Assembly (NCBI RefSeq): GCF_000472525.1
Contig: NZ_AWZT01000012.1
Span: 62,001 to 126,000, forward strand
Length of the DNA stretch: 64,000 nucleotides
Origin: Paraburkholderia dilworthii
Lineage (GTDB): Bacteria > Pseudomonadota > Gammaproteobacteria > Burkholderiales > Burkholderiaceae
Direction: 5' to 3'
The position numbers and the translations under genes are program-made. Below, in pieces: positions 51,555-61,426 of this stretch (positions are counted from its first letter, which is position 1; the number at the start of each line of letters is the position of its first letter). Under the pieces are notes generated by a model that searched no databases, was not told the origin of the DNA, and saw only the letters and a list, made by a program, of their open reading frames with translations.

Positions 51555-52540
51555 GCATTAAAGACCGACTAGCAGCAAAAGCCGCTTCCATAGGATCGTC
51601 TCCACGCAGTCCAAAGGGCGGAGACGATCCCTCCGGACGGCCGAAAACGGCGCCTGGGCAATTGATGGCTTCCTTTCCGCTACTTGCCGAGAAGGAGCGA
51701 GAACTCCAGTCGGCAATGAAGCGAATTGAGGAGCTTGAGACCGCCGGAGTCGGGGCGTCTCAAGAAGTCGCAATCGAAACTCTCGTCGAAATTCCGGGGC
51801 GGCGACGAGTTCTCTCTGAGGAAGAGTACAAGGAGCTTCGAACAAACCTCGAAAGCAATCCGCTTGTGCACCCTATTGTTTATCGACCGCTGGGCGATGG
51901 TCGGAACGAGATCATTTCTGGAAATAACCGAGTAGCGATTTACCGCGATGAGTTAAAGCGCGCGACCATTCGTGGTGTACCGTTCAACGGAACGGATGCT
52001 GAAGTGGAGTTAGGTGCGGCGTTCTCCAATTTGCTCGCGCCGTCGCTTCCAGACTTTGAAAAATACCGGCAATTCAAGAGAATTCAGCAGAACCTTGGTC
52101 TGTCCCAGGCAGATATCACCCGTATGTCAGGGCTGGCGCAGAGCCACGTGGCTCGAATTCTGTCGTTTGAGAACTTGCCAGACGCTGCGAAACAAGTTGT
52201 CGCGGCCAGACCTCACAAGCTGGGCGGCACCGCTGCCGCGAAGTTCGCCTCGTTGGCGCAGCAAGGGCGAGTGGAAGAGGTGACGAAGGCAATCGATGCT
52301 TTAGTTAATTCAGTCGACATGACGCAGGAGAGGGCTCTGGCATTAGCCTCCCCAGCTCGTCCGAAAGCGGCACGGCCGTCGGTAAGGACAATTAACACCG
52401 GTAAGCGGAAGTTCTGTGACGTGTCAGTCAGGAGCGGGGTCGTCGGTCTGCGCTTTCCGGGAAAAGACGGAGAGGCAATCGCGGAAGAATGGGCGCGACG
52501 AATCGCCGAGTTCATCGAATCTGAGATCGACAACAAGTAA
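51551..52540 (+). CDS. parB: Plasmid partition protein ParB
   Basis: 329 residues from ATG overlapping the parA stop. The N-terminus (MSIKDRLAAKAASI) is a ParA-interaction type segment. The ParB core has YKELRTNLESNPLVHPIVYRP, NEIISGNNRVAIYRDELK, then the HTH LGLSQADITRMSGLAQSHVARIL. The C-terminal part is a dimerisation domain (CDVSVRSGVVGLRFPG). It binds parS, probably the pair at 52551-52630. Confidence 0.92.
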   Translation: MSIKDRLAAKAASIGSSPRSPKGGDDPSGRPKTAPGQLMASFPLLAEKERELQSAMKRIEELETAGVGASQEVAIETLVEIPGRRRVLSEEEYKELRTNLESNPLVHPIVYRPLGDGRNEIISGNNRVAIYRDELKRATIRGVPFNGTDAEVELGAAFSNLLAPSLPDFEKYRQFKRIQQNLGLSQADITRMSGLAQSHVARILSFENLPDAAKQVVAARPHKLGGTAAAKFASLAQQGRVEEVTKAIDALVNSVDMTQERALALASPARPKAARPSVRTINTGKRKFCDVSVRSGVVGLRFPGKDGEAIAEEWARRIAEFIESEIDNK

Positions 52541-52550
52541 TGGCGCTGAA

Positions 52551-52630
52551 CATCCAAATTGGAAACTCAATCAAATCAAAGCGTTAGCGGACGCGGCACT
52601 GCTCTGCTTCAGCTAATCCAATTTGGATAT
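52551..52630. repeat. Putative parS pair downstream of parB
   Basis: TCCAAATTGGA at 52553 and its exact reverse complement TCCAATTTGGA at 52617, each followed by a TCAATnnAATC sequence, 64 bases apart and directly after parB. A centromere is commonly there. Confidence 0.5.
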
Positions 52631-52689
52631 TCAATAGAATCAGGTACTTGGGTACTTGGATTGTTCGGCGCTGGCGCGGGCTCCGCTCG

Positions 52690-53132
52690 GGGCGTGGGAG
52701 CGCCGATTTGAGCATCGCCGGTGCGCCAGTTTCCCCGGTTAAAGTGGCAAGGCGGCCAGGATGCTGCGGCGGAAACTTCGTCCACGTCGAGCCGCCAATA
52801 ACGCCGGGCCCCGCATTCATGCGTTTTCTGGCCCGAGCCGTTCGTGACCTTTGCTATCGTAACGGGCGCGGCCTTATATACTGAATTTGCGCTGCCGATG
52901 GCACGGGCGCTTCGCGCTAAACTGCGCGCTCAGGGGGCTCCCATTCTGATAGAAAAGTGTCTGAAGGTGCTACGGAAGTGTTACGCCAAAGCTGAACGAT
53001 CAGAAAACTGTCAGTTGACAATGCCTTTGGGTTAAGCGCCAAGCGCAGTCACGATGCCGGCTCTCGATCGAGCGGTCGGGGCAGGGACCGGGGAGCGACA
53101 GGTGATTTCCCGAAAATCGCGCCCGCCGTTTG
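52690..53132. other. Non-coding stretch with a copy of the actin-operator sequence
   Basis: No gene is supported. CTGATAGAAAAGTGTC at 52946-52961 is identical to part of O1 upstream of the actin-like gene (18654-18669). A weaker related sequence, AACTGTCAGTTGA, is near 53007. Confidence 0.55.
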
Positions 53133-54950
53133 TCATTCATCCAAATCCCGCTCGCTGGCGTAGAAGCGCTCGAATTCTTGCGCCATTCGACGTTGCTCCG
53201 CTTGAACGTAAATCGAAGTTGTCTGCATACTGGCATGTCCCAGCGCCCGCTGGATTACGTCGATCGGGACGTCCTCGGCCGCAGCATGTGTCCCGAACGT
53301 GTGGCGAAACGCGTGCGGCGACGCCTCATGAAGCACCATCCGCTCTGCTTCCGACAGTCCGTCCATACCTTCCAGCAAACCTGTCATCGCCCACCGGACC
53401 AGTTTCCAGACGCCATGTGTGGAGTAACCCTGGGGGGCATCAGTATTAGCATGCTTGGCCTCGGCAACCCTGAAATTTGGCACCACGAGTGGCGCGAGCA
53501 GCGGAAGGGACAGTGAAGCGGGCGAGTGCGGGCCGTCAAAAGATTCCCCTCTGTCGTGCCAGTGGGCGCGCAGTGCGGACACCGTAGCAGGACTGACCGG
53601 GACCGTGCGCTCCCGGTTTCGCTTGCCAATCACTGTTAGTTGCCACACCGGATGCACACGTGTGCTGTGCGGTGAAACCACCAGCCGGGCACGCACCGCG
53701 CCAGCCGCCTCTTCCCGCCTCAGCCCCGAGGCCCCCATGAGCAGGAGCAGGGCGCGAGCGATGCGCCACTGCTTCGCGCCCACGGGTTTGCATGCCCCGT
53801 CCATGAACGCCCGGGCGCGCTCCCATAGATCTCGAGGAAGTGCCCGATCGATGCGGATGCTGGCCTCCCGTTTGACCACCCGCGGGTCGTTCACGGCCTT
53901 CCACGGGTTGCCGGCCAGATACCGGACATCGACCAGCCACGCGAACGCCGCACGTAGCGCCCGGGTCGCATAGCGCTGCGATTCTGGTGTCAGTGCATCG
54001 GTCGCAAAAGGTCGCCAGCGCGGCGAGCTACGCGGCGCCCTAGGCCCGACAAAGGAAGGGCAGGGGAGAGCGAGGAAGTCCTTGTAGGCTTCACAATCCT
54101 CGACCATCAGCGCGCTCATTGGCTTGCCCCTTACGGCGACTGCCCACAAGAGAAAGCGTTCCAGCTCCTTCGTGTAAACCCGCAGCGTTTTTGGCTGGTC
54201 GCGATAGCGGTTGAGGTAGGCGCGCACCGCGTCCAGATCGTTGCGCGCTTGGATGAACGGGAAAGCGCTAGACCGGTTGGCGCCAGTTGTGCCGGAAAGA
54301 GCGGCACCGAGGGTCATCCGTTCGAGCGGCACAAGTGCGCTGCGCGGCCAATCAACGACCACTAAGTCGGCCGCGACGAGGGGGTCCTCGAGTTCCACAT
54401 CATCGACCACCCGCTCACCAATCGACGCCTCATGCTGCCGGAGCCACGCGACGATGTGCCGGGCCCGGCCCGCACCGATGCGCGGCACCGGCCGCCACCA
54501 GCTGCCTCCGCGCCGGTTACAGAACGCCACCAGATCGCCAAGCGTCCTGATCCCTTCGCCCTTCAGCCGGAGTGACACGAGCGGACGGAACCACATGCCG
54601 ACCGGATGCTGGGCATCGGGTCGCGCTACTGCAAGCGCTGCCGCCTGCTCGACCATCTTCAGCGTAACCGAGGTGAGCCGTGCGCTGCCGTGCGCACGCG
54701 CCGACGCTTTGAGGTGATCGGCGAGCACGGGTGATCCATGCTCGATCGCGAGGTCCACCAGATCGGCCTGCATCTGTCGCAGATATGTGCTGACCCACCC
54801 GGCGGTGGGCGCATTGCCATCGCTGTCCTCGCTGAAATACAGGCGCGCGATGGTCGCCGGCGGCACCCGTTGCACGAACGCACGCAGGGCGGTGAAGTCG
54901 GTGCGGCTATAGGCGCGCGTGAGGGTGATAGGAAGTGACCGGTTGCCCAT
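53133..54950 (-). CDS. Tyrosine recombinase, likely plasmid-multimer resolution type
   Basis: 605 residues, large for the family because of an N-terminal 250-residue domain with HhH-like sequence (PRIGAGRARHIVAWLRQH). The catalytic box is intact: Arg in GASGLRREEAAGAV, Lys in VIGKRNRERTVPVS, His-x-x-Arg in SPHAFRHTFGTH, LGHASMQTTSIYVQ with His and the catalytic Tyr. Such integrases sit near parAB on large Burkholderiales replicons. It probably resolves dimers; other roles are not excluded. Confidence 0.85.
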   Translation of the reverse strand: MGNRSLPITLTRAYSRTDFTALRAFVQRVPPATIARLYFSEDSDGNAPTAGWVSTYLRQMQADLVDLAIEHGSPVLADHLKASARAHGSARLTSVTLKMVEQAAALAVARPDAQHPVGMWFRPLVSLRLKGEGIRTLGDLVAFCNRRGGSWWRPVPRIGAGRARHIVAWLRQHEASIGERVVDDVELEDPLVAADLVVVDWPRSALVPLERMTLGAALSGTTGANRSSAFPFIQARNDLDAVRAYLNRYRDQPKTLRVYTKELERFLLWAVAVRGKPMSALMVEDCEAYKDFLALPCPSFVGPRAPRSSPRWRPFATDALTPESQRYATRALRAAFAWLVDVRYLAGNPWKAVNDPRVVKREASIRIDRALPRDLWERARAFMDGACKPVGAKQWRIARALLLLMGASGLRREEAAGAVRARLVVSPHSTRVHPVWQLTVIGKRNRERTVPVSPATVSALRAHWHDRGESFDGPHSPASLSLPLLAPLVVPNFRVAEAKHANTDAPQGYSTHGVWKLVRWAMTGLLEGMDGLSEAERMVLHEASPHAFRHTFGTHAAAEDVPIDVIQRALGHASMQTTSIYVQAEQRRMAQEFERFYASERDLDE

Positions 54951-55452
54951 GCTGGAATGAAAACGAAAAACAGGTGGCTGGAAAGCCCGCAGGGTCTGGA
55001 GTCGAGTGCCACAACCCCGGATTTAGGCCATTAAACGCAGTCGCGATAATAGCAGTTATCAAAACTGGGGAGTCGTTGCAAATGGCCTAGCCGTCCTCCG
55101 CGTTACGTTGGCGGGCGCCCGTGGGGACAGCCACGGGAATTCGCTTGGTACGCGTCGCAGAGCCTGAAGGCGCGACGAGCGCGAAGGGGGAGACGCAAGC
55201 CGGCAAGGATGGCGATCGTTGCTTCGCAGCATCAGCGGGAAAACGGGCAGCGATCGAGGCGGACCGACGGCATCGCGGCGTCGTCTGAAAGGCGGCCCGC
55301 CCGACAAAAGGTGACCTTTGACGACAGTGCCACCGGTGGGCGACGTTGGCTGCTTCAAGACGAGCCCGGTGGCGCCACTCTGAAGCCGGTTGCGCACCGG
55401 TCAGCGGATCGGGTAGGGTGACGGCATTCAAGCCAACCTGAAGGACATCACC
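54951..55452. other. Stretch without a supported gene
   Basis: About 500 bases between the recombinase and the HU gene. The last 20 bases hold the HU ribosome-binding region (CTGAAGGACATCACC). Nothing else is supported; a recombinase core site may be near the 5' end of the recombinase gene, but I did not find a clear one. Confidence 0.4.
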
Positions 55453-55731
55453 ATGAACAAGCAGGACCTCGTCGACGCCGTCGCCGCAAAAACGGGCACC
55501 AGTAAAGCCTTGGCCGCCGAAACGCTCGACGCGCTGCTCGGCACCATCACGGCGACCGTCACGAAAGGCGACACCGTGCAACTGATCGGGTTCGGGGCGT
55601 TTTCGACAGGCGCGCGCGCCGCGCGTGTTGGCCGGAACCCGGCGACCGGCGCTCAGATCCAGATCCCTGCCGCGAAGACGGTCAAGTTCACCGCGGGTAA
55701 GGCGTTCAAGGATGCGGTGAATGTCGCCTGA
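55453..55731 (+). CDS. HU-family DNA-binding protein
   Basis: 92 residues with the canonical HU sequence ([51 protein letters not shown]). It bends and compacts DNA and could assist replication, partition or recombination. A terminator-like stem (CAGCCCCG/CGGGGCTG) follows. Confidence 0.95.
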   Translation: MNKQDLVDAVAAKTGTSKALAAETLDALLGTITATVTKGDTVQLIGFGAFSTGARAARVGRNPATGAQIQIPAAKTVKFTAGKAFKDAVNVA

Positions 55732-55771
55732 GGGCGTGCAACTTGATTACCCTTCGTTTCGGGACATTCCC

Positions 55772-55799
55772 CAGCCCCGTAACCGGTTTTTCGGGGCTG
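55772..55799 (+). terminator. Terminator-like hairpin after the HU gene
   Basis: CAGCCCCG, 12-base loop, CGGGGCTG. No T-run follows directly, so it is weak. Confidence 0.4.
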
Positions 55800-56068
55800 T
55801 AGGGGCCGACGGCGGTCAGAGGGCGAAACCTGTGGGACCCTGAGTTGACGTGTCGCGCCCCGTCTCGAGCTTGGGCGTCGGCTTGCTCGGACCTCGTCGC
55901 AGTGGTGCAACCAACCTAGGCGCAACGACGAAAACCGTTGCCGCGTGCGGTCACGCACGCGGTGCCGGCCGAGGAAAACATTCTTACCTTTCGCCCCGGC
56001 GTGCTCCGATTGAACGGACCCTTGGATCGGGCAGGGTGGCGGCTGCACTTCACCATCTCTGCAGCTAA

Positions 56069-56351
56069 GACAAGGATCAACAGGATCTGGTCGGTGTCGT
56101 CGCCGCGACGACGGGCTTCACCCAAGGCTGAGACCGCCAAACGCTGGATGCGCTGATCGGCACCATCATCACCGCGCTCACGCAGGGCGAAACCGTGCGA
56201 CTGATCGGGTTCGGCTCGTTTTCGACGGGCGCACGTGCCGCCCGTCGTCGGCCGGAATCCGGGTACAGGTGCTGAGATCCAGATCCCTTCGGCGAAGACC
56301 TTCGAATTTGCCGCTGGCAAGGCGCTTAAGGATGTAGTCAACCGCGCGTGA
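56069..56351 (+). pseudogene. Decayed HU gene copy
   Basis: The translation resembles the HU gene at 55453 (DLVGVVAATTGFTQG, then [35 protein letters not shown]). It lacks a start codon, has an in-frame TGA after FTQG and a one-base insertion after GARAAR; in the shifted frame the end [33 protein letters not shown] is intact. It is a pseudogene from a tandem duplication. Confidence 0.85.
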
Positions 56352-56587
56352 GAGGAGGGGCGTCCGGTTGTCCGGTGTTTGTACATGGCCGGGAACTCGT
56401 ACCATCCGTAGCTTTGCAATCCCCGAATGCTCGCAGCGGAGTCGGCACGCCTAGAGTCAAATTGAAGGGAGTTCAAGTCTGGTTAGACCGCTTACAATTG
56501 CGGCGGGGAAAGCAGTCGAACGCGGGCTGACGCGGAAGGCAGTTCGTATCAAACAGTAGCGAATATCGGCGACTAAATCTGGAAGGT

Positions 56588-57490
56588 ATGAGATCCGATC
56601 AATATATTGACACCGTAGTCGAGAAGTGCTCGGCGCTGGTGGCTTCGGGACTGTGGTGCCGGCAACCAATAGTACGGCCGCGGGCATGGCTCAACAATTT
56701 CGAGACAGAAGATCAGGTTGCGGCCGCAGTGCTTCTTGACCACTTTACGTACTTCGCGAGCAGTGCGGTCGATCAGATGTTGATGTCTCTTTACCGTCAA
56801 CTTCGAGACGGCCTCATCTCACGTATGGGCGTGGAAAGGGCGCAGGCAACGCTGGACCGGGCCGTTTTCACGAGCGTCGAAGGTGAAGATCCGAACGTTA
56901 CCGACTCGGGAAATCTCTTTTGCCGAAAACTGCGTCAGACCGCCAGAATCGCCGACGATCGTTTCATGGATCCGAAGCGCGCCCTTGAGCAGGCGAGGGA
57001 GGGGCGTCTCGTAGTCTTTCTGGACGACATCCTTGGATCCGGAAACCAGATCGCGGCGACGTGGAAGCGTGACTATCTGAACCAGCAACCGTATTCGTTC
57101 GCGGACCTTGAGGCCACGACTGGTTTGCACGTTATTTACGCGAGCTTGGTTGCGACGCGTGCAGGGTTGGACAGGCTACGTGCGGATCTAGCCGGTCTGA
57201 AGGTGGTCGCGGCTCACGTCCTCGAATCTGCGGACACTATCACGGGCGTTCCGCGCAGTGCGCTGAAGCCTGATCTGGGTGATATTCCGGCAGCCATCGT
57301 GAGTCTGCTCCAGAAATACTCCTCTCGGCTTGGTGTGCCACAGTATCTTGAAGGTCAACGTACACGCATGTATGGACATGCGGAGGCGGGTCTTCTCGTT
57401 GCGTTCGAGCATTCCACTCCCGATTCCACTCTCCCAATCTTCTGGGCTGTTGGACCAGATCAATGGACACCATTGGTGCGACGCGTATGA
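56588..57490 (+). CDS. Phosphoribosyltransferase-like protein (PRTase-CE type)
   Basis: 300 residues. The PRPP-loop-like motif VVFLDDILGSGNQIAATW is at about 142-159 and follows a strand-helix pattern typical of type I phosphoribosyltransferases, with a conserved DD and GSGN in place of the usual DDxxTTG. The N-terminal 120 residues are helical. Proteins of this kind occur beside ATPases in bacterial conflict loci, to my recollection; the substrate is unknown. GGAAGG precedes the ATG. It opens the operon that runs to the right edge, overlapping the ATPase gene by 4 bases. Confidence 0.65.
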   Translation: MRSDQYIDTVVEKCSALVASGLWCRQPIVRPRAWLNNFETEDQVAAAVLLDHFTYFASSAVDQMLMSLYRQLRDGLISRMGVERAQATLDRAVFTSVEGEDPNVTDSGNLFCRKLRQTARIADDRFMDPKRALEQAREGRLVVFLDDILGSGNQIAATWKRDYLNQQPYSFADLEATTGLHVIYASLVATRAGLDRLRADLAGLKVVAAHVLESADTITGVPRSALKPDLGDIPAAIVSLLQKYSSRLGVPQYLEGQRTRMYGHAEAGLLVAFEHSTPDSTLPIFWAVGPDQWTPLVRRV

Positions 57491-59340
57491 GCTCGAATAA
57501 AGAAGTTGTCCAGCATTTGTTTGGCGACTATCGCGCTGAATGGTCGCAACCGGACTTCGCAGCACTGTTCACGCCTCCGCCGTACACCGAAAAGCTGGTA
57601 CACCCAAGACCTAGCTTTCTGGTCGGAGGGCGGGGGACCGGAAAGACGACGGCATTGCGATCGCTTCGCTTTGACGCTGCCTATGCGCGGTCCCAAGCAT
57701 CTGACTTCGGTTCAGATGGCTTGCCGCACTATGGAATCTATGTCCGGATCAACAAGAATCGGGTGCGTGCATTTTCGATCACCGAACTCTGTCCGCCTGA
57801 TCGGCAGCGCGCGTTCGCCCACTACTTCAACATTCTCACTTGTATCGAACTTTGCCAGCTCTCAAGCTGGCTCGAGCGTGATCGTCCATCGGGTACACCG
57901 ATCACAGTCCACGCGGTAGCAGCAACGTTCGGACTGTCCGACGTGAGCGACCCTCGAGCTCTTCAGGCGGCTCTCACGTCGGCTTTGGCGGGGCTAGAGT
58001 TGTACGTTAACAATGGTGGTCGCACAACTCCACCTGTCCTTTCCTCGAGCGATGCTCCGCTCAAAGCTTTTGCTTCAGTCCTGGCTGACGCGGGATACCT
58101 GAAGGAAAAGCTGCTTTTCTGCTGCATTGACGAGTACGAAAATTTGGCGATGGAACAGCAGTCGATGCTCAACGCGTATATCAAGCATTCAGAGCCGCCA
58201 CTGTCGTATAAGGTCGGTATGCGTCGGGGCGGCCTTAAGACCCATCATACGCTCGACGAAGGAGATCAGCTCTCTACTCCCGATGACTTCGCCATCATCG
58301 ACATCGCGGAGGAGCGATTTGACACGTTTGCTGAGACTGTGGCGAATCAACGGCTGTCGAGCGCGAAAAAGCGCGGCGTTCCGGTCCCCGAGTCGCTTGC
58401 CGATTTACTGCCGGACATGTCGTTTGAGGAGGAGGCAAAGGGGCTGGGATGTGCGCGTGTGGCAGCCCTGGCTGAACACGGACTTGGGGATGCGCCAGCG
58501 GAAGTGCGCGACTGGTTTGCGTCGCTCCCAGACACAAGATCATATTTCCTTCAATACTGGCACGAAAGCTCCGGGGAGCCTTTGCTCGAGTTGGCGAAGA
58601 ATTGGATGGCGAAACCGTCTGAATGGGAAACCAGAATTGGCAACCACGGCGTGTCGAGCCTGTTCTGGTTGTCGAAGGGACGCAAGGGGGCCCGAATTCG
58701 GAAATATTACGCCGGAGTCGGCACCTATCTGGCGCTCGCATCCGGCAACATTCGGTTCTTTTTGGAGCTCATTGACGAAGCCATCCAGAGTCAGCTCGGA
58801 CTTGGATGGGACGGCGAAACGCCATTGGTTTTGTACGCTCGTGCGCAGACTGAATCGGCGCGCCTCGTCGGGAAACGTCGACTTGCTCAACTTGAAGGAC
58901 TCAGCGAGCGCGGAGTGGAAATCAAGCGTCTTGTACTTGCGATCGGCAAGACGTTCTTCGAGTTCGCTCGCGATCCGATTGGAAGAGCGCCGGAACAGAA
59001 TTCGTTCGTGGTAACGGGGGATTCCGCTTCGCGCGCAATGATCCAGCCGATCCTTGATGACGGTGTGGCGAACCTCGCATTTGAGGTAACCGCTAAAACG
59101 AAGCCAACATCTGAACTCGAGATGAAGGACGACGAATATCGCCTCCACCCCATCTTTTGCGCATTCTTTGAGTATTCGCATCGACGGAAGCGTCGGGTCA
59201 CTTTCCGGGCCAGTAGCTTGTTAAAACTTTCCACCCGCCCATCCGCGGCATTGTCGGAGATGCTGAACACTGGGAACCCCGCACCGACCGATGAGCTTCC
59301 GGCTCAGCTCGCGATGTTTACCGATTTCTATGAGGGTTGA
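57487..59340 (+). CDS. ORC/CDC6-like AAA ATPase
   Basis: 617 residues from the ATG overlapping the PRTase stop (ATGA). Walker A GGRGTGKT is at about 47-54 and Walker B LLFCCIDEYENL at about 209-220. The C-terminal region (HPIFCAFFEYSHRRKRRVTF) has winged-helix character as in ORC-like proteins. Likely senses DNA or protein complexes and drives the partner enzymes by ATP hydrolysis. Function in this operon is inference. Confidence 0.75.
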   Translation: MSSNKEVVQHLFGDYRAEWSQPDFAALFTPPPYTEKLVHPRPSFLVGGRGTGKTTALRSLRFDAAYARSQASDFGSDGLPHYGIYVRINKNRVRAFSITELCPPDRQRAFAHYFNILTCIELCQLSSWLERDRPSGTPITVHAVAATFGLSDVSDPRALQAALTSALAGLELYVNNGGRTTPPVLSSSDAPLKAFASVLADAGYLKEKLLFCCIDEYENLAMEQQSMLNAYIKHSEPPLSYKVGMRRGGLKTHHTLDEGDQLSTPDDFAIIDIAEERFDTFAETVANQRLSSAKKRGVPVPESLADLLPDMSFEEEAKGLGCARVAALAEHGLGDAPAEVRDWFASLPDTRSYFLQYWHESSGEPLLELAKNWMAKPSEWETRIGNHGVSSLFWLSKGRKGARIRKYYAGVGTYLALASGNIRFFLELIDEAIQSQLGLGWDGETPLVLYARAQTESARLVGKRRLAQLEGLSERGVEIKRLVLAIGKTFFEFARDPIGRAPEQNSFVVTGDSASRAMIQPILDDGVANLAFEVTAKTKPTSELEMKDDEYRLHPIFCAFFEYSHRRKRRVTFRASSLLKLSTRPSAALSEMLNTGNPAPTDELPAQLAMFTDFYEG

Positions 59341-59343
59341 TTG

Positions 59344-60285
59344 ATGAATCGTTACATCGCGCATGACGGCCATACCCAGACAGTGCCGGCACTGAAGGAA
59401 GACCTTCTAGGTGAGGACGCCTTCTATGTTTTCGGAGCCTTCAGCGAGGAACACAGACTGCAGCAAGCCATTTGGCGCGAAATGCTCGAGAAACGCCCGG
59501 CACAATGTGTTCAGATTGTTGAACAGCAAGATACAGCGATGTCCTATAGGTTGGCTGGGACCGACGCATCAGTGGGGCTTTCGGATAACGAGGGCCTTAA
59601 GAGGATTTTTAATCGTAGCGTAGTCTATGTCGACATAACCGGCCTCAACCATAGCGTCTGGGCTGCACTGCTGCGGGTGTTTTTGCCGGACTTCGATTCG
59701 ATCTATTTTATCTACACAGAGCCTGGTGCTTACAAGGAGCATGAGAGCCCGTCGTCATCGAGTCTCTTTGATCTTACCGCAACGTTTGGCGGGGTCTCCC
59801 CACTTCCAGGTATGGCAAACCTCGCAGGGCCCGATCGTCATGTGAAGAGTGTGCTCGTTCCGTTCCTCGGCTTCGAAAGTGCGCGGCCGAAACACATCGC
59901 GCTGGATTTTGATCCACAGCCACAGGTCATGCCGGTCGTTGGTCTACCGGGGTTCAAGACCGATTATCCTCAGATCACGATATCCACGAACAACGAATTT
60001 CTTAGCGAAGCGCGAGCCTATGAGCATATCCGGTATGCGCGCGCTAGTTGCCCGTTTGAAGCATATTCGGCGCTGTTTGAGATCCACCGAGACAATCCGG
60101 GCTGCTTTCTACACATTGCGCCTACGGGTACAAAACCCCATGCGCTCGGTGCGGTCTGGTACGCGCTTGACCATCCGCGAGATACTGAGATCATCTACGA
60201 CCATCCAATCAGAAAGGGAAAGCGTACAACGGGTGTCGGTCCCACTCACATTTATTGCATAAAGCCGCGCCATGCTTACATCTGA
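59344..60285 (+). CDS. Unknown protein of the putative defence operon
   Basis: 313 residues, ATG 3 bases after the ATPase stop. The sequence has alternating strands and helices (YVFGAFSEEHRLQQAIWREML, SIYFIYTEPGAYKEH, KHIALDFDP, FLHIAPTGTKPHALGAVWYAL), suggesting Rossmann-like alpha/beta domains, possibly a sensor. No signature I can name. It overlaps the methylase gene by 14 bases, so it is an integral part of the locus. Confidence 0.6.
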   Translation: MNRYIAHDGHTQTVPALKEDLLGEDAFYVFGAFSEEHRLQQAIWREMLEKRPAQCVQIVEQQDTAMSYRLAGTDASVGLSDNEGLKRIFNRSVVYVDITGLNHSVWAALLRVFLPDFDSIYFIYTEPGAYKEHESPSSSSLFDLTATFGGVSPLPGMANLAGPDRHVKSVLVPFLGFESARPKHIALDFDPQPQVMPVVGLPGFKTDYPQITISTNNEFLSEARAYEHIRYARASCPFEAYSALFEIHRDNPGCFLHIAPTGTKPHALGAVWYALDHPRDTEIIYDHPIRKGKRTTGVGPTHIYCIKPRHAYI

Positions 60286-61339
60286 TACGGATGCTTACTA
60301 CTCGCCGGGACATGTTGCAGATGTTGTCGCACAAACTCTCAGAGGTTCGAGATTGAAGTCAGTCCTCGACAGTCATTGCGGCAGAGGTGCGCTTCTCGAT
60401 GCCGTTGAAAGATGGTTCCCCGCCGTCCACTGCGCTGGCATCGATTTGGACGGAAGCGCGATTTCACATCTAAAAAAAGCGCGACCCCATTGGACGCTCA
60501 TTCGCGGTGACTCTCTCGCCCGGGTAACGTGGGAGAAAGTGCATTCGAAGTTAAATAGGAGCGTCGACGTCGCCGTGCTCAATCCACCGTTCAGCATGGG
60601 TCAGGCCAAGGGTGTTGACATCGCGCTTGACGAAAAGACGATTCGAGGGAGCTTGGCAATGGCTCACGTCATTACGACGATCGAACATTCGAAACCCAAA
60701 CGGGTAGTTGCGATTCTCCCGGAGTCAACTATGTTCGCCGACATGGATAGGCAGGGACGAGCAGTGGTGGAATCGCTCTATGACGTGCAAGTTGTTTCCC
60801 AGTTCAAGAGTTCGACGTTCCGTGGGGCGAGGGCAAACTCCCTGCTGGTAGCAATGACCAAACGAAAGAGTCAACGTTCGGGAACACCCGCCGAGAACGT
60901 AAAGCATTCTGGTATTAGAAGCACGATTGTGCGGGGCGGGCTACCTTGTTTCGAAGCCGTTCCGGCAAGTCGCGGATTGCCCTTCATCCACTCGACTGAT
61001 ATCAAGCATCTTGTTAGGGGGGCCGCGATTTCGTCGCTCCCCAAGGTTCGACCGTTCACGCGTGGGATTTCCATCGGCCACATGATTTTATTGCCACGTG
61101 TCGGGGTACCAAAAAAAGAAAACATTTGCGCATGGTTTGCCGACTCGGAGGTGCAACTCTCCGACTGCGTTCTTGCTTTGCAGTGTCAAAGCGCAAGCAT
61201 CGCCGAGAGAGGAGCCCGGATTATTCACAAAGAGTACGCAACACTTGTTGGTCTCTATCGGGGTACGGGGGCGCGATATGTCACCGTGGACCGTTTGACT
61301 GCGTGGTCAGGAACCGTTTTGAACACTGCACAAGGCTAG
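60272..61339 (+). CDS. N-6 adenine DNA methyltransferase
   Basis: 355 residues. Motif I is SVLDSHCGRGALLDA (residues 30-44), acidic motif DLDGSAISHLKK, and catalytic motif IV AVLNPPFSMG (NPPF at 104-107). The C-terminal half is longer than the methylase fold and could be a specificity-type region. It overlaps the unknown gene by 14 bases. Unlike the methylase-like gene at 4905 it has an intact NPPF and is probably active. It likely marks self-DNA or a target site. Confidence 0.85.
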   Translation: MLTSDTDAYYSPGHVADVVAQTLRGSRLKSVLDSHCGRGALLDAVERWFPAVHCAGIDLDGSAISHLKKARPHWTLIRGDSLARVTWEKVHSKLNRSVDVAVLNPPFSMGQAKGVDIALDEKTIRGSLAMAHVITTIEHSKPKRVVAILPESTMFADMDRQGRAVVESLYDVQVVSQFKSSTFRGARANSLLVAMTKRKSQRSGTPAENVKHSGIRSTIVRGGLPCFEAVPASRGLPFIHSTDIKHLVRGAAISSLPKVRPFTRGISIGHMILLPRVGVPKKENICAWFADSEVQLSDCVLALQCQSASIAERGARIIHKEYATLVGLYRGTGARYVTVDRLTAWSGTVLNTAQG

Positions 61340-61426
61340 CTTGAGTTGCCAGGATGATACCGCTCCCGTCACGCATGCATTGCGGGCATGCTGTTGAGAG
61401 GTCGAAAATAACAAAAAGGAAATCCA

